Positions 26,273-35,012 of a stretch of 64,000 nucleotides of DNA are shown one piece after another. This DNA is from Dyadobacter psychrophilus (GTDB taxonomy: Bacteria > Bacteroidota > Bacteroidia > Cytophagales > Spirosomataceae): positions 372,001 to 436,000 of the forward strand of contig NZ_FUZA01000003.1 in assembly GCF_900167945.1 (NCBI RefSeq), written 5' to 3'. The translations under genes and the position numbers were made by a program. Every line of letters starts with the position of its first letter. Position 1 is the first letter of the stretch. The notes below the pieces were generated by a model. The model had not been told where the DNA came from, did not search any database, and worked only from the letters and a program-made list of their open reading frames with translations.

Positions 26273-27702
26273 CATTTCCCACTCTGAAACGTAATGGTAA
26301 ACGTCGTCCCTTCCCCCACTTCGGACTGCACGTCGATGCGGCCGTGGTGGGCGTGGATGATGCTCATGGTTGTGGACAGGCCAATGCCCATTCCGTTGTT
26401 TTTTCCAGTGAAATACGGCTCGAAGATCTTCTCCATATGCTCTTCACTGATGCCGCAGCCATTGTCTGTGAAAATCACCTGAATGTTCTCCCCCTGGCTT
26501 TTAGTGCTGATTCTCAAAATGCCCTTATCCTCTTCCATTGCTTCTATTGCATTGGTAATGAGATTCAAAAAGGCCATTTGTAAAGAAACAGGATCAAGCG
26601 GCAACGCCATCTCCTCCTCGGCAAACTGGTTTACGATCTGGATCCGCTTCAACTGCACGCGGTCCAATGCTGCTCCGATCGCCTGCGTAAGCACGGTGTG
26701 CACGGAGCTCGTCACGAGTTCAATATCAGCTGAGCTGGAAGGTTGCAATAGCTGAGAAATCAGATCATTAATGCGGTTACAATTGCGTTTAATGATCTGT
26801 GTATAAAATTTCTGGTCTTCGTCGACCAGTTCCATTTCCAGTTGCTCTGCGGAAAGGTTTACATTCGTGAGCGGATTTCTCACCTCATGGGCGAGCATCC
26901 GCACTAAACGACCGGTGACGGCCATTTTTTCAGAGAACAGCCTTTCCCGTTCAGACTGCTTACGGGCGGTCATGTCGTGCAACCTGCCTTGTATATACGG
27001 ATGGTCATCGTCCACTTCCAATGTTGCCGAGAAAAGGCAATATTTCTTGTCTCCGTCCTTTGTTAACAACTTTACTTCCTGGTCGTGGATCGGGTGATCC
27101 TTTATATTTTTCCAAAAAGAGTCAAACTGCGCATCTTCCAGCAGTTCGAGTATATTTTTTAACCGGAGATCATCCTCTGCGTAACCCGTCAGCACACTGG
27201 CTGATGTGTTCAGATCGATAATGTTTCCTGCAAGATCGCTGATGAAGAGAAAATCATTGGATTCTTCGAAAATCCTTCTGTAACGGCGTTCGCTGTGTTT
27301 CAATGCTTTCAGCACAGATGTTCTTTCCAAAGCATAACGAATGCTCCTTTCGAGCTTTTCGGCGTCCAGCTCACTTTTGATCAGATAATCAGCTGCGCCA
27401 AGCCGCAATGCCTCCACTGCGATCTTGGTATCCCCCTTTCCTGTCAAAAGAATGATAGGCTCTTCACACTCAAACTGGCAAGCCAGTTCTATAAGGTCTA
27501 TCCCCGTGCTTTCACCCAGCAGATAGTCAAACAGATAGAGATCATATTTATGGTCTCTTACGTGCTGCTGCGCGTCCCGGAATGTGGAACACCACGTAAT
27601 ATCAAACTTCCAGTTGACCAATTCCTGAAAATACTCGCGTGTGAGGAAATAGTCGTCCTCGTCGTCGTCGACAAGGAGAACCTTTATTAATTTATTATTC
27701 AT
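26272..27702 (-). CDS. REC-PAS-histidine kinase (soluble hybrid, N-terminal receiver)
   Basis: This 476-residue cytoplasmic protein has no transmembrane segment. An N-terminal receiver (about 5-125) has D59 in LFDYLLG and K109 (LIKS). A PAS domain follows (about 135-250; IFEESNDFLFISDLAGNI), then HisKA with H272 in MLAHEVRNPLTN and a HATPase domain with the N-box NLITNAIEAM, DNGCGIS and GMGIGLS. A receiver upstream of the kinase suggests it is itself controlled by phosphorylation. It lies 31 bp downstream of the NtrC-like activator gene and two genes after rpoN, so it most likely feeds that activator. Confidence 0.93.
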   Translation of the reverse strand: MNNKLIKVLLVDDDEDDYFLTREYFQELVNWKFDITWCSTFRDAQQHVRDHKYDLYLFDYLLGESTGIDLIELACQFECEEPIILLTGKGDTKIAVEALRLGAADYLIKSELDAEKLERSIRYALERTSVLKALKHSERRYRRIFEESNDFLFISDLAGNIIDLNTSASVLTGYAEDDLRLKNILELLEDAQFDSFWKNIKDHPIHDQEVKLLTKDGDKKYCLFSATLEVDDDHPYIQGRLHDMTARKQSERERLFSEKMAVTGRLVRMLAHEVRNPLTNVNLSAEQLEMELVDEDQKFYTQIIKRNCNRINDLISQLLQPSSSADIELVTSSVHTVLTQAIGAALDRVQLKRIQIVNQFAEEEMALPLDPVSLQMAFLNLITNAIEAMEEDKGILRISTKSQGENIQVIFTDNGCGISEEHMEKIFEPYFTGKNNGMGIGLSTTMSIIHAHHGRIDVQSEVGEGTTFTITFQSGK

Positions 27703-27733
27703 TCCGTGTCATAGCTCAAACGTAACTCAACAA

Positions 27734-29200
27734 TTAAATGTCAAACTGTTTCATCTTATTGTAGAGTGTTTTGCGGTCAATATTCAATAGGCGGGCTGCT
27801 TTGCTTTTATTGAAGTTAACATCTCTCAGCACTTGCATAATCATATCATATTCGGCTTCATTAGCCACTGTTTTCAGGCTCGGTTTGGAATCGTCTCCGT
27901 CCGATGATTCTGCAATGCTGGCTGTGGGCGCTGATACGGAAGTCGCAGGCTCTTCGTCGAGGTCTTTCAACTTTCTGTAATTCACAATTTCAAAAGGCAG
28001 CGCCTTTTCTTCGATCAGCTCGCCATCAGAAAGCAATGTGGCCCGTTTGATGACATTTTTAAGCTCTCTTAAATTTCCCGGCCAGGAATAGTTGAGAAAA
28101 TCGTTCTTAACTTCTTCGGAAAAACCGCTGACATTTTTGTTAAGCTCGATATTAGTCGTGTCCAGGAACGTGTTTGCAAAAAGCATCAGATCGTCTTTTC
28201 TGTTTCTCAAAGCCGGAACTTCAATCGTGAACTCATTGAAACGATAGTAAAGATCCTCTCTGAATTTGCCATTTCTGGCCGAGTCCAGAAGCCTTTCGTT
28301 ACTTGCAACCAGAATCCTTACATCCAGGTCAATTTCCTTGGAACCACCAATGCGGCGCATCTTACGCTCCTGCACTACACGCAGCAGCGCGACCTGTATT
28401 TCATATGACAAGTTGGAAACTTCATCCAGGAACAAAGTGCCTCCATTTGCCATTTCAAAATGCCCTATTTTGGTATTTAAAGCCCCTGTAAATGATCCTT
28501 TTTCATGACCAAAAAGCTCACTACCAGCCAATTCCTTGGATATTGCACCACAATCCATGGCCACGAAGGGCATATCCCGCCTTTTCGATCGGTTATGGAT
28601 TTCCGCGGCAATAGCTTCTTTGCCGGATCCGCTTTCTCCATAAATAATCACACTGAAGTTGGTAGGCGCAACCAGGTCCACCTGGCGGAAAAGGTTATCA
28701 GAAACCTCGCTCTGTCCCATGACATAGCCGGCTTTTGTCCGCGAGCTCATCTTGCGGGCCGGTTTGGTCGTTTCCGTAGTTCCCCCGCTTGTCCCGGAGG
28801 AAACTGCTGTATATTCAAACTCTTCGTTTTCTCTCGATTCTGCGTCTGCAATGGCTTTTTTCACGGTTACCAATATTTCATCTGGAAATAATGGTTTCGT
28901 GATATAATCGTAAGCGCCGAGTTTCATCACATTAACCGCTACTTTAATGTCAGAATAGCCGGTTATGATGAGTACAGGCACATTAGGGCGTTTGGATTTA
29001 ATCGCTGTCAGCAATTCAGTTCCTGTAATATCGCCCAGCCGGAAGTCGGTCATGACCAGGTCAGGAGAAATGGAATCGATCAGGGCAAGGCCGTCTTTAC
29101 CGTTTTGCGCAGTCTCTACTATAAAATCATTCTTTGATAAAAATCTCTTCAACAGGAAGCAAATATCTGCCTCGTCATCAACTACAACAATTTTTTTCAT
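27734..29200 (-). CDS. NtrC-family sigma-54-dependent response regulator
   Basis: This 488-residue activator has a receiver with D10/D11 region acidic residues, phospho-acceptor D52 (MTDFRLGD) and K102. A linker (about 120-160) follows. The AAA+ domain has Walker A GESGSGKE (188-195), the loop GSFTGA (235-240; Ser in place of the common Ala) and Walker B LFLDE. The Fis-type HTH ends the protein (NFNKSKAARLLNIDRKTLYN). It is encoded directly between rpoN (42 bp) and a REC-PAS kinase (31 bp), which makes a self-contained sigma-54 signalling unit. Confidence 0.95.
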   Translation of the reverse strand: MKKIVVVDDEADICFLLKRFLSKNDFIVETAQNGKDGLALIDSISPDLVMTDFRLGDITGTELLTAIKSKRPNVPVLIITGYSDIKVAVNVMKLGAYDYITKPLFPDEILVTVKKAIADAESRENEEFEYTAVSSGTSGGTTETTKPARKMSSRTKAGYVMGQSEVSDNLFRQVDLVAPTNFSVIIYGESGSGKEAIAAEIHNRSKRRDMPFVAMDCGAISKELAGSELFGHEKGSFTGALNTKIGHFEMANGGTLFLDEVSNLSYEIQVALLRVVQERKMRRIGGSKEIDLDVRILVASNERLLDSARNGKFREDLYYRFNEFTIEVPALRNRKDDLMLFANTFLDTTNIELNKNVSGFSEEVKNDFLNYSWPGNLRELKNVIKRATLLSDGELIEEKALPFEIVNYRKLKDLDEEPATSVSAPTASIAESSDGDDSKPSLKTVANEAEYDMIMQVLRDVNFNKSKAARLLNIDRKTLYNKMKQFDI

Positions 29201-29242
29201 GCCAGGTTTTTAGGGCTAAATCCAGTTCGTTTTGTAAGCTGC

Positions 29243-30685
29243 TTAAATGGTAACTCGTAATCTTGCAGTAGGGATATTCAATTGTTCCCGGTATTTCGCA
29301 ACGGTCCTTCTAGCCACAGAATAGCCTTTTTCGGAAAGCATGTCTGTGATTTGCTGGTCGTTGTAAGGGTGTCTTTTATCTTCGTCGCCCACAATCTCCC
29401 GGATCGCCTCCTGGATTTCCCGGTTGGAAACCTCGGTCCCATCCTCGTTGGTAACTCCTTCTGTGAACAGGTCTTTGAGTAACACAATTCCGAAAGGGGT
29501 CTGAACGTATTTATTCGTCGTCACCCGCGACACGGTGGAAATGTCCATATTGATGATCTCAGCAACATCTTTCAGGATCATAGGGCGCAATTTCTTGATA
29601 TCGCCGGTTTGGAAATAATCATATTGCAACTTGACAATGGCCCTTAAAGTGCTCAGCATCGTGTTTTCACGTTGCTTGATCGCATCAATGAACCACTTTG
29701 CCGAGTTCATTTTGTTTTTCAGGAACTGGTTGGTAGCCTTGTCGTTCTTTTGCTCGGCCATTTGCGTGAATAATTTGTTCAACCGCAAAGCCGGGCTATT
29801 GCCCCAGGTAAGTTGCACTTCTATGTCACCGTCCTCTGTATACCGAAGCGAAAAATCAGGCTTAATGCTTTCATTAACGATGGAATCATTACGCAGACCG
29901 GACGCAGGCTTGGGGTTCAATGTGGTGATTAATGCGATGGCCTTTTTCAACGACTCCTCGTCGAGACCCGTGATCCGCATAATCTTGTCATAGTTTCTTG
30001 CACCTAGCTCATCAAAAGCATCGGTAACAATCTTGCACGCCCATTTCCAGGTCTCATCCTGATTTTCAATCCGGCTAAGCTGGATTTGCAAACATTCTCT
30101 CAGGTCACTAGCAGCAATTCCGGCCGGATCAAGTTGCTGAATCACCTTCAACATCAGATTAACCTCATCTGTGTCGATAAACATGCTGTTAGCAAAAGAA
30201 ATATCATCAGCGATCACATCACTTTCACGTCTCAGGAAACCGTCCTCATCCAGTGAATCGAGAATAAAGTCTGCTATCAGTTGCTGTCTTTCGTCCAATC
30301 TCAGGAAATGCACCTGTTGTTTAAGATCGTCCCGAAAAGACATTGTCTCTACCATAGGACGCGTATAAAGCTCATTATCCGGAGACTGATTGTTGGCGTA
30401 GGTTTTATAGTCGGGAACATCATCGTCCCTGAACTCGTCCCAGTCATAATAATCCTGCATGGTATTATCGTCGCCGGTTCCGGTATCAGCCGGGTCCTGA
30501 AATTCGTCAACAGTATCTTCCGAAGCATTATCCTCCTTGCCTTCCTCCAAAATAGGATTTTCTTCAAGCTCCTCCTTAATTCTTTGTTCCAATTCCATTG
30601 TCGTCAAATGCAGTAAATTCAGCATCTGAATTTGCAACGGAGAATATTTCAGGGTCTGTCTTTGCGTCTGCGTTTGTCTTTGCAT
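29243..30685 (-). CDS. rpoN: RNA polymerase sigma-54 factor RpoN
   Basis: This 480-residue sigma-54 has region I, Gln- and Leu-rich, at the N-terminus (QRQTLKYSPLQIQMLNLLHL, about 8-27). An acidic region II follows (about 45-95), then a core-binding domain and a DNA-binding domain ending with the RpoN box ARRTVAKYR (about 459-467), the signature for -24 recognition. It is full length. It heads the run rpoN - NtrC-like activator - REC-PAS kinase on the minus strand. Confidence 0.97.
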   Translation of the reverse strand: MQRQTQTQRQTLKYSPLQIQMLNLLHLTTMELEQRIKEELEENPILEEGKEDNASEDTVDEFQDPADTGTGDDNTMQDYYDWDEFRDDDVPDYKTYANNQSPDNELYTRPMVETMSFRDDLKQQVHFLRLDERQQLIADFILDSLDEDGFLRRESDVIADDISFANSMFIDTDEVNLMLKVIQQLDPAGIAASDLRECLQIQLSRIENQDETWKWACKIVTDAFDELGARNYDKIMRITGLDEESLKKAIALITTLNPKPASGLRNDSIVNESIKPDFSLRYTEDGDIEVQLTWGNSPALRLNKLFTQMAEQKNDKATNQFLKNKMNSAKWFIDAIKQRENTMLSTLRAIVKLQYDYFQTGDIKKLRPMILKDVAEIINMDISTVSRVTTNKYVQTPFGIVLLKDLFTEGVTNEDGTEVSNREIQEAIREIVGDEDKRHPYNDQQITDMLSEKGYSVARRTVAKYREQLNIPTARLRVTI

Positions 30686-31112
30686 ATAGCAACCAAGGGT
30701 ATATAATTAGAATTCTTAAAGTTTAAATTTACGACTCTTTATTCAATCTATCTTAATAACGGGCGCGTTTATGAACATTGCGTACTTATTTCCACAGACT
30801 GAGTACAATTGTTCAGAATCCCGCGTCAGCAACGGAAAAATCCTGGCGCCTCATGCATATCCTCCAAACAGCTCCGTATTATGGAACAGCTTTTTCATAC
30901 CGGAGGTGAGCACACGTTACATGTTTAGCTCCAATCTACAACTACCCCAATTTCACTGAGTTACACTTAAACCTGAGCGGCAAACCAGAGATGGTTGTCA
31001 CAATTTCAAGTATCAGGCGCAGCAAAAACAGAGGTCGTCAACGATTTAACACCATCAATCGTTGAGAGACGAGACAACAAGTATAACAAATTTCTTGCCG
31101 CCCGCTTTTGCG
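30686..31112. other. Non-coding stretch upstream of rpoN
   Basis: About 430 bp hold no credible gene; short open frames here have unnatural composition. A 9-bp stem (TCAACGATT 31038-31046, AATCGTTGA 31057-31065) has no T-run. The rpoN promoter should lie near 30690-30760, but I see no clear TAnnTTTG or -24/-12 element. A short CCTGAGCGG piece near 30973 recalls the REP-like core. Confidence 0.5.
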
Positions 31113-31144
31113 CAAAAAAAGAACCTGCCGCTTCCGACAGGTTC
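31113..31144 (-). terminator. Rho-independent terminator (minus strand)
   Basis: GAACCTG (31121-31127) and CAGGTTC (31138-31144) form the stem, extended inward with one wobble. On the minus strand it is followed by seven T (31120-31114). It lies 30 bp past the stop of the 103-residue gene. Confidence 0.85.
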
Positions 31145-31173
31145 AGTAGTGTTGCAAATCGACTTGATAACGG

Positions 31174-31485
31174 TCAGGCCGCAGGGACAGGCTTCTCCTC
31201 TGTATTCTTCTTCACCCAGCGCAGGCCTTTTAGTAATAGTTCCCTGCCTTCCGGGACGCCGTGTTTCACAATTACATTCTTCACAACCAGCGGCACCACG
31301 AAATTAAGTGGCGGTGGCAGGCGGCGCAATGCTGTCTTCGCAAGAATGGCACTTACGCCCATTTCGATGCTTTTCCCTGAATTGCTTTCAGGCCCCGACA
31401 AAAACATTGTCTTGACATAATTAACCGTACTCTCAATCGGCGTCGATTCTTCTGGTTTTTCAGGATCTGTTGATGAACCTTTCAT
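31174..31485 (-). CDS. Small conserved hypothetical protein next to YtxH
   Basis: This 103-residue protein has a charged N-terminus (STDPEKPEESTPIES) and a more hydrophobic middle (LNFVVPLVVKNVIVKHGV, about 60-77) that may be a membrane or amphipathic helix. No catalytic motif is visible. It follows the YtxH gene by 54 bp on the same strand and ends in a clear terminator, so the two form a small operon. YtxH pairs of this type are often stress-linked, which suggests an envelope or stress role by context only. Confidence 0.7.
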   Translation of the reverse strand: MKGSSTDPEKPEESTPIESTVNYVKTMFLSGPESNSGKSIEMGVSAILAKTALRRLPPPLNFVVPLVVKNVIVKHGVPEGRELLLKGLRWVKKNTEEKPVPAA

Positions 31486-31539
31486 GTTCTGATGAAGTGA
31501 TGAAAATTTCCGGCAACATGCATGCAGCCGGAAACTTTG

Positions 31540-31827
31540 TTATTGATATTTATTAACCTCTTTTTTGGCAGCGTCTGAATATTCCTCCGCTTTGTCCCAT
31601 GCTGCGTCCTTATATTCTTCCCCTTCTTCTTTGATCTGCCCGGCCACATTCGATGCCTTTTCTTTGCTTTTTTCCAAAGCTTCAATCAGGTCCGTTGCCA
31701 GACTATTTGTTTTCTTTTTGATTTTCTTTCTGGTTTTGTTTCCTTCTTCGGGGGCAAAAAGTAACCCAATGATTGCTCCAACCGCTGCTGCTGTTACGAT
31801 TCCCCAAAATGCTTTATTACCATTCAT
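31540..31827 (-). CDS. YtxH domain-containing small membrane protein
   Basis: From ATG 31827 the product is 95 residues. A glycine-rich transmembrane segment (FWGIVTAAAVGAIIGLLFAP, about 7-26) is followed directly by the YtxH hallmark APEEGNKTRKKI. A long charged, coiled-coil-prone tail of Lys/Glu/Ala follows. YtxH proteins are general-stress proteins of unknown mechanism. Starts further upstream at 31839 and 31857 are in frame; 31827 is preferred because GGAAAAG lies just upstream and the family usually begins MN. Confidence 0.82.
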   Translation of the reverse strand: MNGNKAFWGIVTAAAVGAIIGLLFAPEEGNKTRKKIKKKTNSLATDLIEALEKSKEKASNVAGQIKEEGEEYKDAAWDKAEEYSDAAKKEVNKYQ

Positions 31828-31927
31828 AATCTTTTCCATTTTAATGTGAAAACTCATTTTACTTCCTCATTCCCAAATCCTGTACCAGTGCCTGATTTTC
31901 TTTAAACGGGATAATCGTTCTACACAT

Positions 31928-31956
31928 CGGGCTTTATCAGCCCGCTGCATTTTTTA
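31928..31956 (+). other. Hairpin with downstream T-run between ytxH-like gene and receiver gene
   Basis: CGGGCT (31928-31933) and AGCCCG (31939-31944) form a 6-bp stem with loop TTATC, and a run of T follows about 6 nt later (31950). It may be a weak terminator or a leader structure in the divergent region. No transcript is evident that would end here. Confidence 0.3.
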
Positions 31957-32102
31957 ATTAATCTATATAAAGATGCTTCTGGCACGCAGAATGGCAGGAT
32001 TATTGTAACTGCACGTTGATGTTGCGCCTGGCTTAAAACTAACAGGAATATTTAACAACCCTTCGATACCATGACCAAAAATTCTATTTCTGACACATCG
32101 CT

Positions 32103-32492
32103 ATGAAGATTGTAATTATTGAAGATGAAAAGGACCTGGGGGTGTTAATGCGCAATTTTTTAGTGAGGCAATTAAATATTAAGTCACCAGATGCTTCGGT
32201 TAAGGTAGCCTCTTCACTTTCAGAGGGCTTACAATGTATTTATGACATGAACCCCGACTGGATATTCATTGATAATAACTTACCAGATGGAAAAGGAATT
32301 AATGAAATTCAGCGAATCAAAAATGCAAACACATTGCAGGGAGCGAAAATTGTGATGATGAGTGCAATGACAAACCTCAAAGAAGAAGCTTTCAAGAACG
32401 GGGCAGATTATTTTCTTGACAAACCAATCAGCTTTGTCGAAGTGCGAAGCATATTCAGTAAAAATAACAATAACAGGGAAGGGAGCGCTTAA
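32103..32492 (+). CDS. Single-domain response regulator (receiver only)
   Basis: This 129-residue CheY-like protein has acidic pocket E7/D8/E9, phospho-acceptor D57 (FIDNNLPDGKG) and the conserved Lys at about 107 (LDKPIS). No output domain is present. It is a single gene, divergent from the ytxH-like operon. It could act as a phosphate sink or relay, for example to the REC-PAS kinase encoded 5 kb away, but no partner is adjacent. Confidence 0.88.
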   Translation: MKIVIIEDEKDLGVLMRNFLVRQLNIKSPDASVKVASSLSEGLQCIYDMNPDWIFIDNNLPDGKGINEIQRIKNANTLQGAKIVMMSAMTNLKEEAFKNGADYFLDKPISFVEVRSIFSKNNNNREGSA

Positions 32493-32597
32493 CGCGAAAT
32501 AGTAGAAAACATTACTTTAATTGTGGATTGAGGTGGGAAATACGTAGAAATTATTTCTCAGAAGCTATTTTTTTGCTGTTATCTGAATAAATATCCT

Positions 32598-34874
32598 TCA
32601 AAATAAAATGGGACACTTGGTCCCCGCCTTCCCTCGCGAACCCGGCATTTTCACCTTTTGACTCTTGTAACGGACGCGTTTTTTCTTTTCATCATCTCCC
32701 TTTTTCTTCTCGTAGGCAACCAGTTTAAAATCATATTCCGGTATGAAATAGTCTTCCTTATATTCGGCAACCGGAAGTGGCATATAATGTCTTCCCGGGA
32801 AAGTAAGTTCGTCGTATTCGTAATCGTAGAGATATATCGTCACAAAACCATCCCGGCTGTACTTGATCCCAATATCTGAGAACGGGCTGTTTTCGTCTGA
32901 CGAAGCGACTAGCCGCATCATTTCCTTCTGCTTCCCTTTGGCCAGGATCGTCATATTGTACTGGAATACACGATGCAATGAGTCAATTTGCAGTGCTACG
33001 CCTAGGTAATATTTTGCTTCCTTGATCTGCTCTTTTCCAGCATACATCACTGCCGTATTGTTGAGCGCACTTTTATCCTGATAAGTCTGGTAACTCAATT
33101 TCGCCTCATCGAATTTTTCCAGATAGCGATAAACATTACCCTGATTCACATTGTAAAACTTTCTTGAGGGAGCATTGTCCATCGCGGTTTTAAAGTCATT
33201 GAACGCGCCATCATATCTTGCATTAGCCTCATTAACCTGATGCCGCTGTTCATGTCTGTTCCCGATATACGCCTGAATGATCCCGTGGTTATTATGCAAA
33301 AAGGGAAGTTCCGGTTTTTCCCTTACCAGGCTGTCAAACAATGCCATGGACTTATCAAGCTGGTCGTTTTCAAGCAATACAATTCCCCATCCGTTTTGCG
33401 CATTTACATTGGACGGGTTCAGAGAAACTGCTTTTTTGAAGACCTGATACCCTTTTTTATACATATCAAAATGCATCAGCAAACTTCCGTAATTGCTCCA
33501 CATCAGGTCATAACCCTGCTCATACACCAGCGCCTTCGAGAGAAATTGACCCGCCTCAGAATAGCGTTTCTGATTAATCATTATGCTGCTCATACCAGCC
33601 AGCGCTTCGTACCGGGTAGGATCCAGCTTGATCGCCTTTTTAAAATCATCCTGCGCGGGGTTGATTTGCTTAAGGTAATATTCCGAAAACGCTTTTGTCA
33701 CAAACAAGTCTGCGAAAAATTTGTTGTCTTCATTTAACGCCTTTTCGGCTTTCTTGAAATCTTTCAGCGCGAGGTCATACTTTTTTTGCCCGTAATACGA
33801 AACAGCCCGGCCCAGGTAGGCAGGCAGATAAGTTGAATCCTTTTTAATTACACGGTCAAAAAGTGTAAAGGCGGTCTGATATTCATGTTTTGATAGATGT
33901 GTGTTAGCCATTCCGGATTGTAGGGCGGGCGTTTCGCGCTTCAATGTTGAGGCCAGCTTGTAGTAGCGCTGCGCTTCGCTTATCTGCTTCAAGCCATAAA
34001 ATGAATGCGCCATGCCGAGATAGGCATCGCCACGGAATGTGCGGTCATCAGTTTCAAGGTATTTCTCAAAAACCGCTTTGGCTGCGCCAAACTGGTTGAG
34101 CGATAGCAATGCATTCGCATACCGGATCTGCGCTTTAAGATGATTACGCGACACTTTTTCAAAATCCTTTACGGCTTTCTTCTCATTGCCGGTCCGCATC
34201 AGCATGTCGCCCCGCTGCAACCGGTAAGCCATTTCATCTTTTTGGCGGATCGCCGTAGCCATTTCGTCCACAGCTTCGGAAAATTGATTATTGAATTTAT
34301 AAACCATTCCCAGGTTATAATTCCATTTGCCGCCTGTATTTTTTGCACTATTGCCATTCGCGTAACCCAGCGCGTCGGCGTATTTTTTCTGTTTTGCGTA
34401 AGAAACAAGTGTATTCAATGTAGCCTGTGTGCCGCCCGGCGCGTCTGCGAAATCATTCCTCGCAGCGTCATATTTTCCCGATAACAAGCTGAAAAGCCCC
34501 CTGTTGTAATGCAAATGCGGGTCCTGAGCGCTAAGGTCCAGCTCTTCCATGATATGAAATGCTTTTTGGTGATTGCCGAGCAATGCCAGGATCACGGCCT
34601 CATTATTCATGCGCTGCACGGAATCGGACGGCTGAAAAGCCTGCTTGTGATATTGCGCGTATGCTGCCTGCAAGTTGCGGATGCCGCGCTGGTAAGTCTC
34701 TTCGCGGAGTAATGCGGGGTTGTTTTCTTCGAAAGAGCGGTTAAAAACAGGGAGTAGATCTTTGACTATTCGCTGGCATTCATTAAAATCCTGTGCAAAT
34801 GCGGCTCGGGAAGTTAAGAGCATCAGCATCAGCAACATATAGGAAATGAAAAGCAGGCGAATCTTTTGTACCAT
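32598..34874 (-). CDS. Secreted tetratricopeptide-repeat protein
   Basis: This 758-residue protein has a signal peptide (hydrophobic core about 5-24, cut near AFAQD). TPR units follow from about 70 to 640 (for example AVSYYGQKKYDLALKDFKKA, FDKRIKKDST-like linkers, GWGIVLLENDQLDKSMALF); I estimate at least 12. A C-terminal non-TPR region (about 665-758) is basic, ending KKKRVRYKSQKVKMPG. Large periplasmic TPR proteins act as scaffolds in envelope machines. No partner gene is adjacent, so the function is unknown. Confidence 0.8.
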   Translation of the reverse strand: MVQKIRLLFISYMLLMLMLLTSRAAFAQDFNECQRIVKDLLPVFNRSFEENNPALLREETYQRGIRNLQAAYAQYHKQAFQPSDSVQRMNNEAVILALLGNHQKAFHIMEELDLSAQDPHLHYNRGLFSLLSGKYDAARNDFADAPGGTQATLNTLVSYAKQKKYADALGYANGNSAKNTGGKWNYNLGMVYKFNNQFSEAVDEMATAIRQKDEMAYRLQRGDMLMRTGNEKKAVKDFEKVSRNHLKAQIRYANALLSLNQFGAAKAVFEKYLETDDRTFRGDAYLGMAHSFYGLKQISEAQRYYKLASTLKRETPALQSGMANTHLSKHEYQTAFTLFDRVIKKDSTYLPAYLGRAVSYYGQKKYDLALKDFKKAEKALNEDNKFFADLFVTKAFSEYYLKQINPAQDDFKKAIKLDPTRYEALAGMSSIMINQKRYSEAGQFLSKALVYEQGYDLMWSNYGSLLMHFDMYKKGYQVFKKAVSLNPSNVNAQNGWGIVLLENDQLDKSMALFDSLVREKPELPFLHNNHGIIQAYIGNRHEQRHQVNEANARYDGAFNDFKTAMDNAPSRKFYNVNQGNVYRYLEKFDEAKLSYQTYQDKSALNNTAVMYAGKEQIKEAKYYLGVALQIDSLHRVFQYNMTILAKGKQKEMMRLVASSDENSPFSDIGIKYSRDGFVTIYLYDYEYDELTFPGRHYMPLPVAEYKEDYFIPEYDFKLVAYEKKKGDDEKKKRVRYKSQKVKMPGSRGKAGTKCPILF
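32600..32624 (-). terminator. Terminator-like hairpin overlapping the end of the TPR gene
   Basis: GGGAC (32610-32614) and GTCCC (32620-32624) flank ACTTG. On the minus strand a T-rich tract (32609-32601) follows. The stem lies within the last eight codons, so termination would occur at the stop codon itself. Confidence 0.5.
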
Positions 34875-35012
34875 TGTCTAAAAAAAGATGGCTCAAAAGA
34901 ACGAACCTACAAGTTAACTTCCAGAATTACAATATTTACGGTCACCGTTTAATAGAATCTGCTTAAAATATAATTTTTTCAATAAATAAGATTATCAAAT
35001 CTAGAACTACTT

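Noticed and set aside
30771..30959. Open frame of 62 codons upstream of rpoN
   Set aside because: Composition is not protein-like, no ribosome-binding site or homology-like motif is seen, and it lies in an AT-rich promoter region.
30995..31420. Plus-strand open frame overlapping the 103-residue minus-strand gene
   Set aside because: It is antisense to a better-composed gene that has its own terminator and operon partner.
31980..32000. TGGCACG followed by ATGGCAGG, and TGGCAG-N5-TTGT, as sigma-54 promoters for the receiver gene at 32103
   Set aside because: The invariant GC at -12 is missing or 1 bp out of register in both. Mentioned only as context.
34938..34948. ACGGTCACCGT palindrome upstream of the TPR gene
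   Set aside because: The stem is only 5 bp with no repetition elsewhere in the window, so chance is likely.
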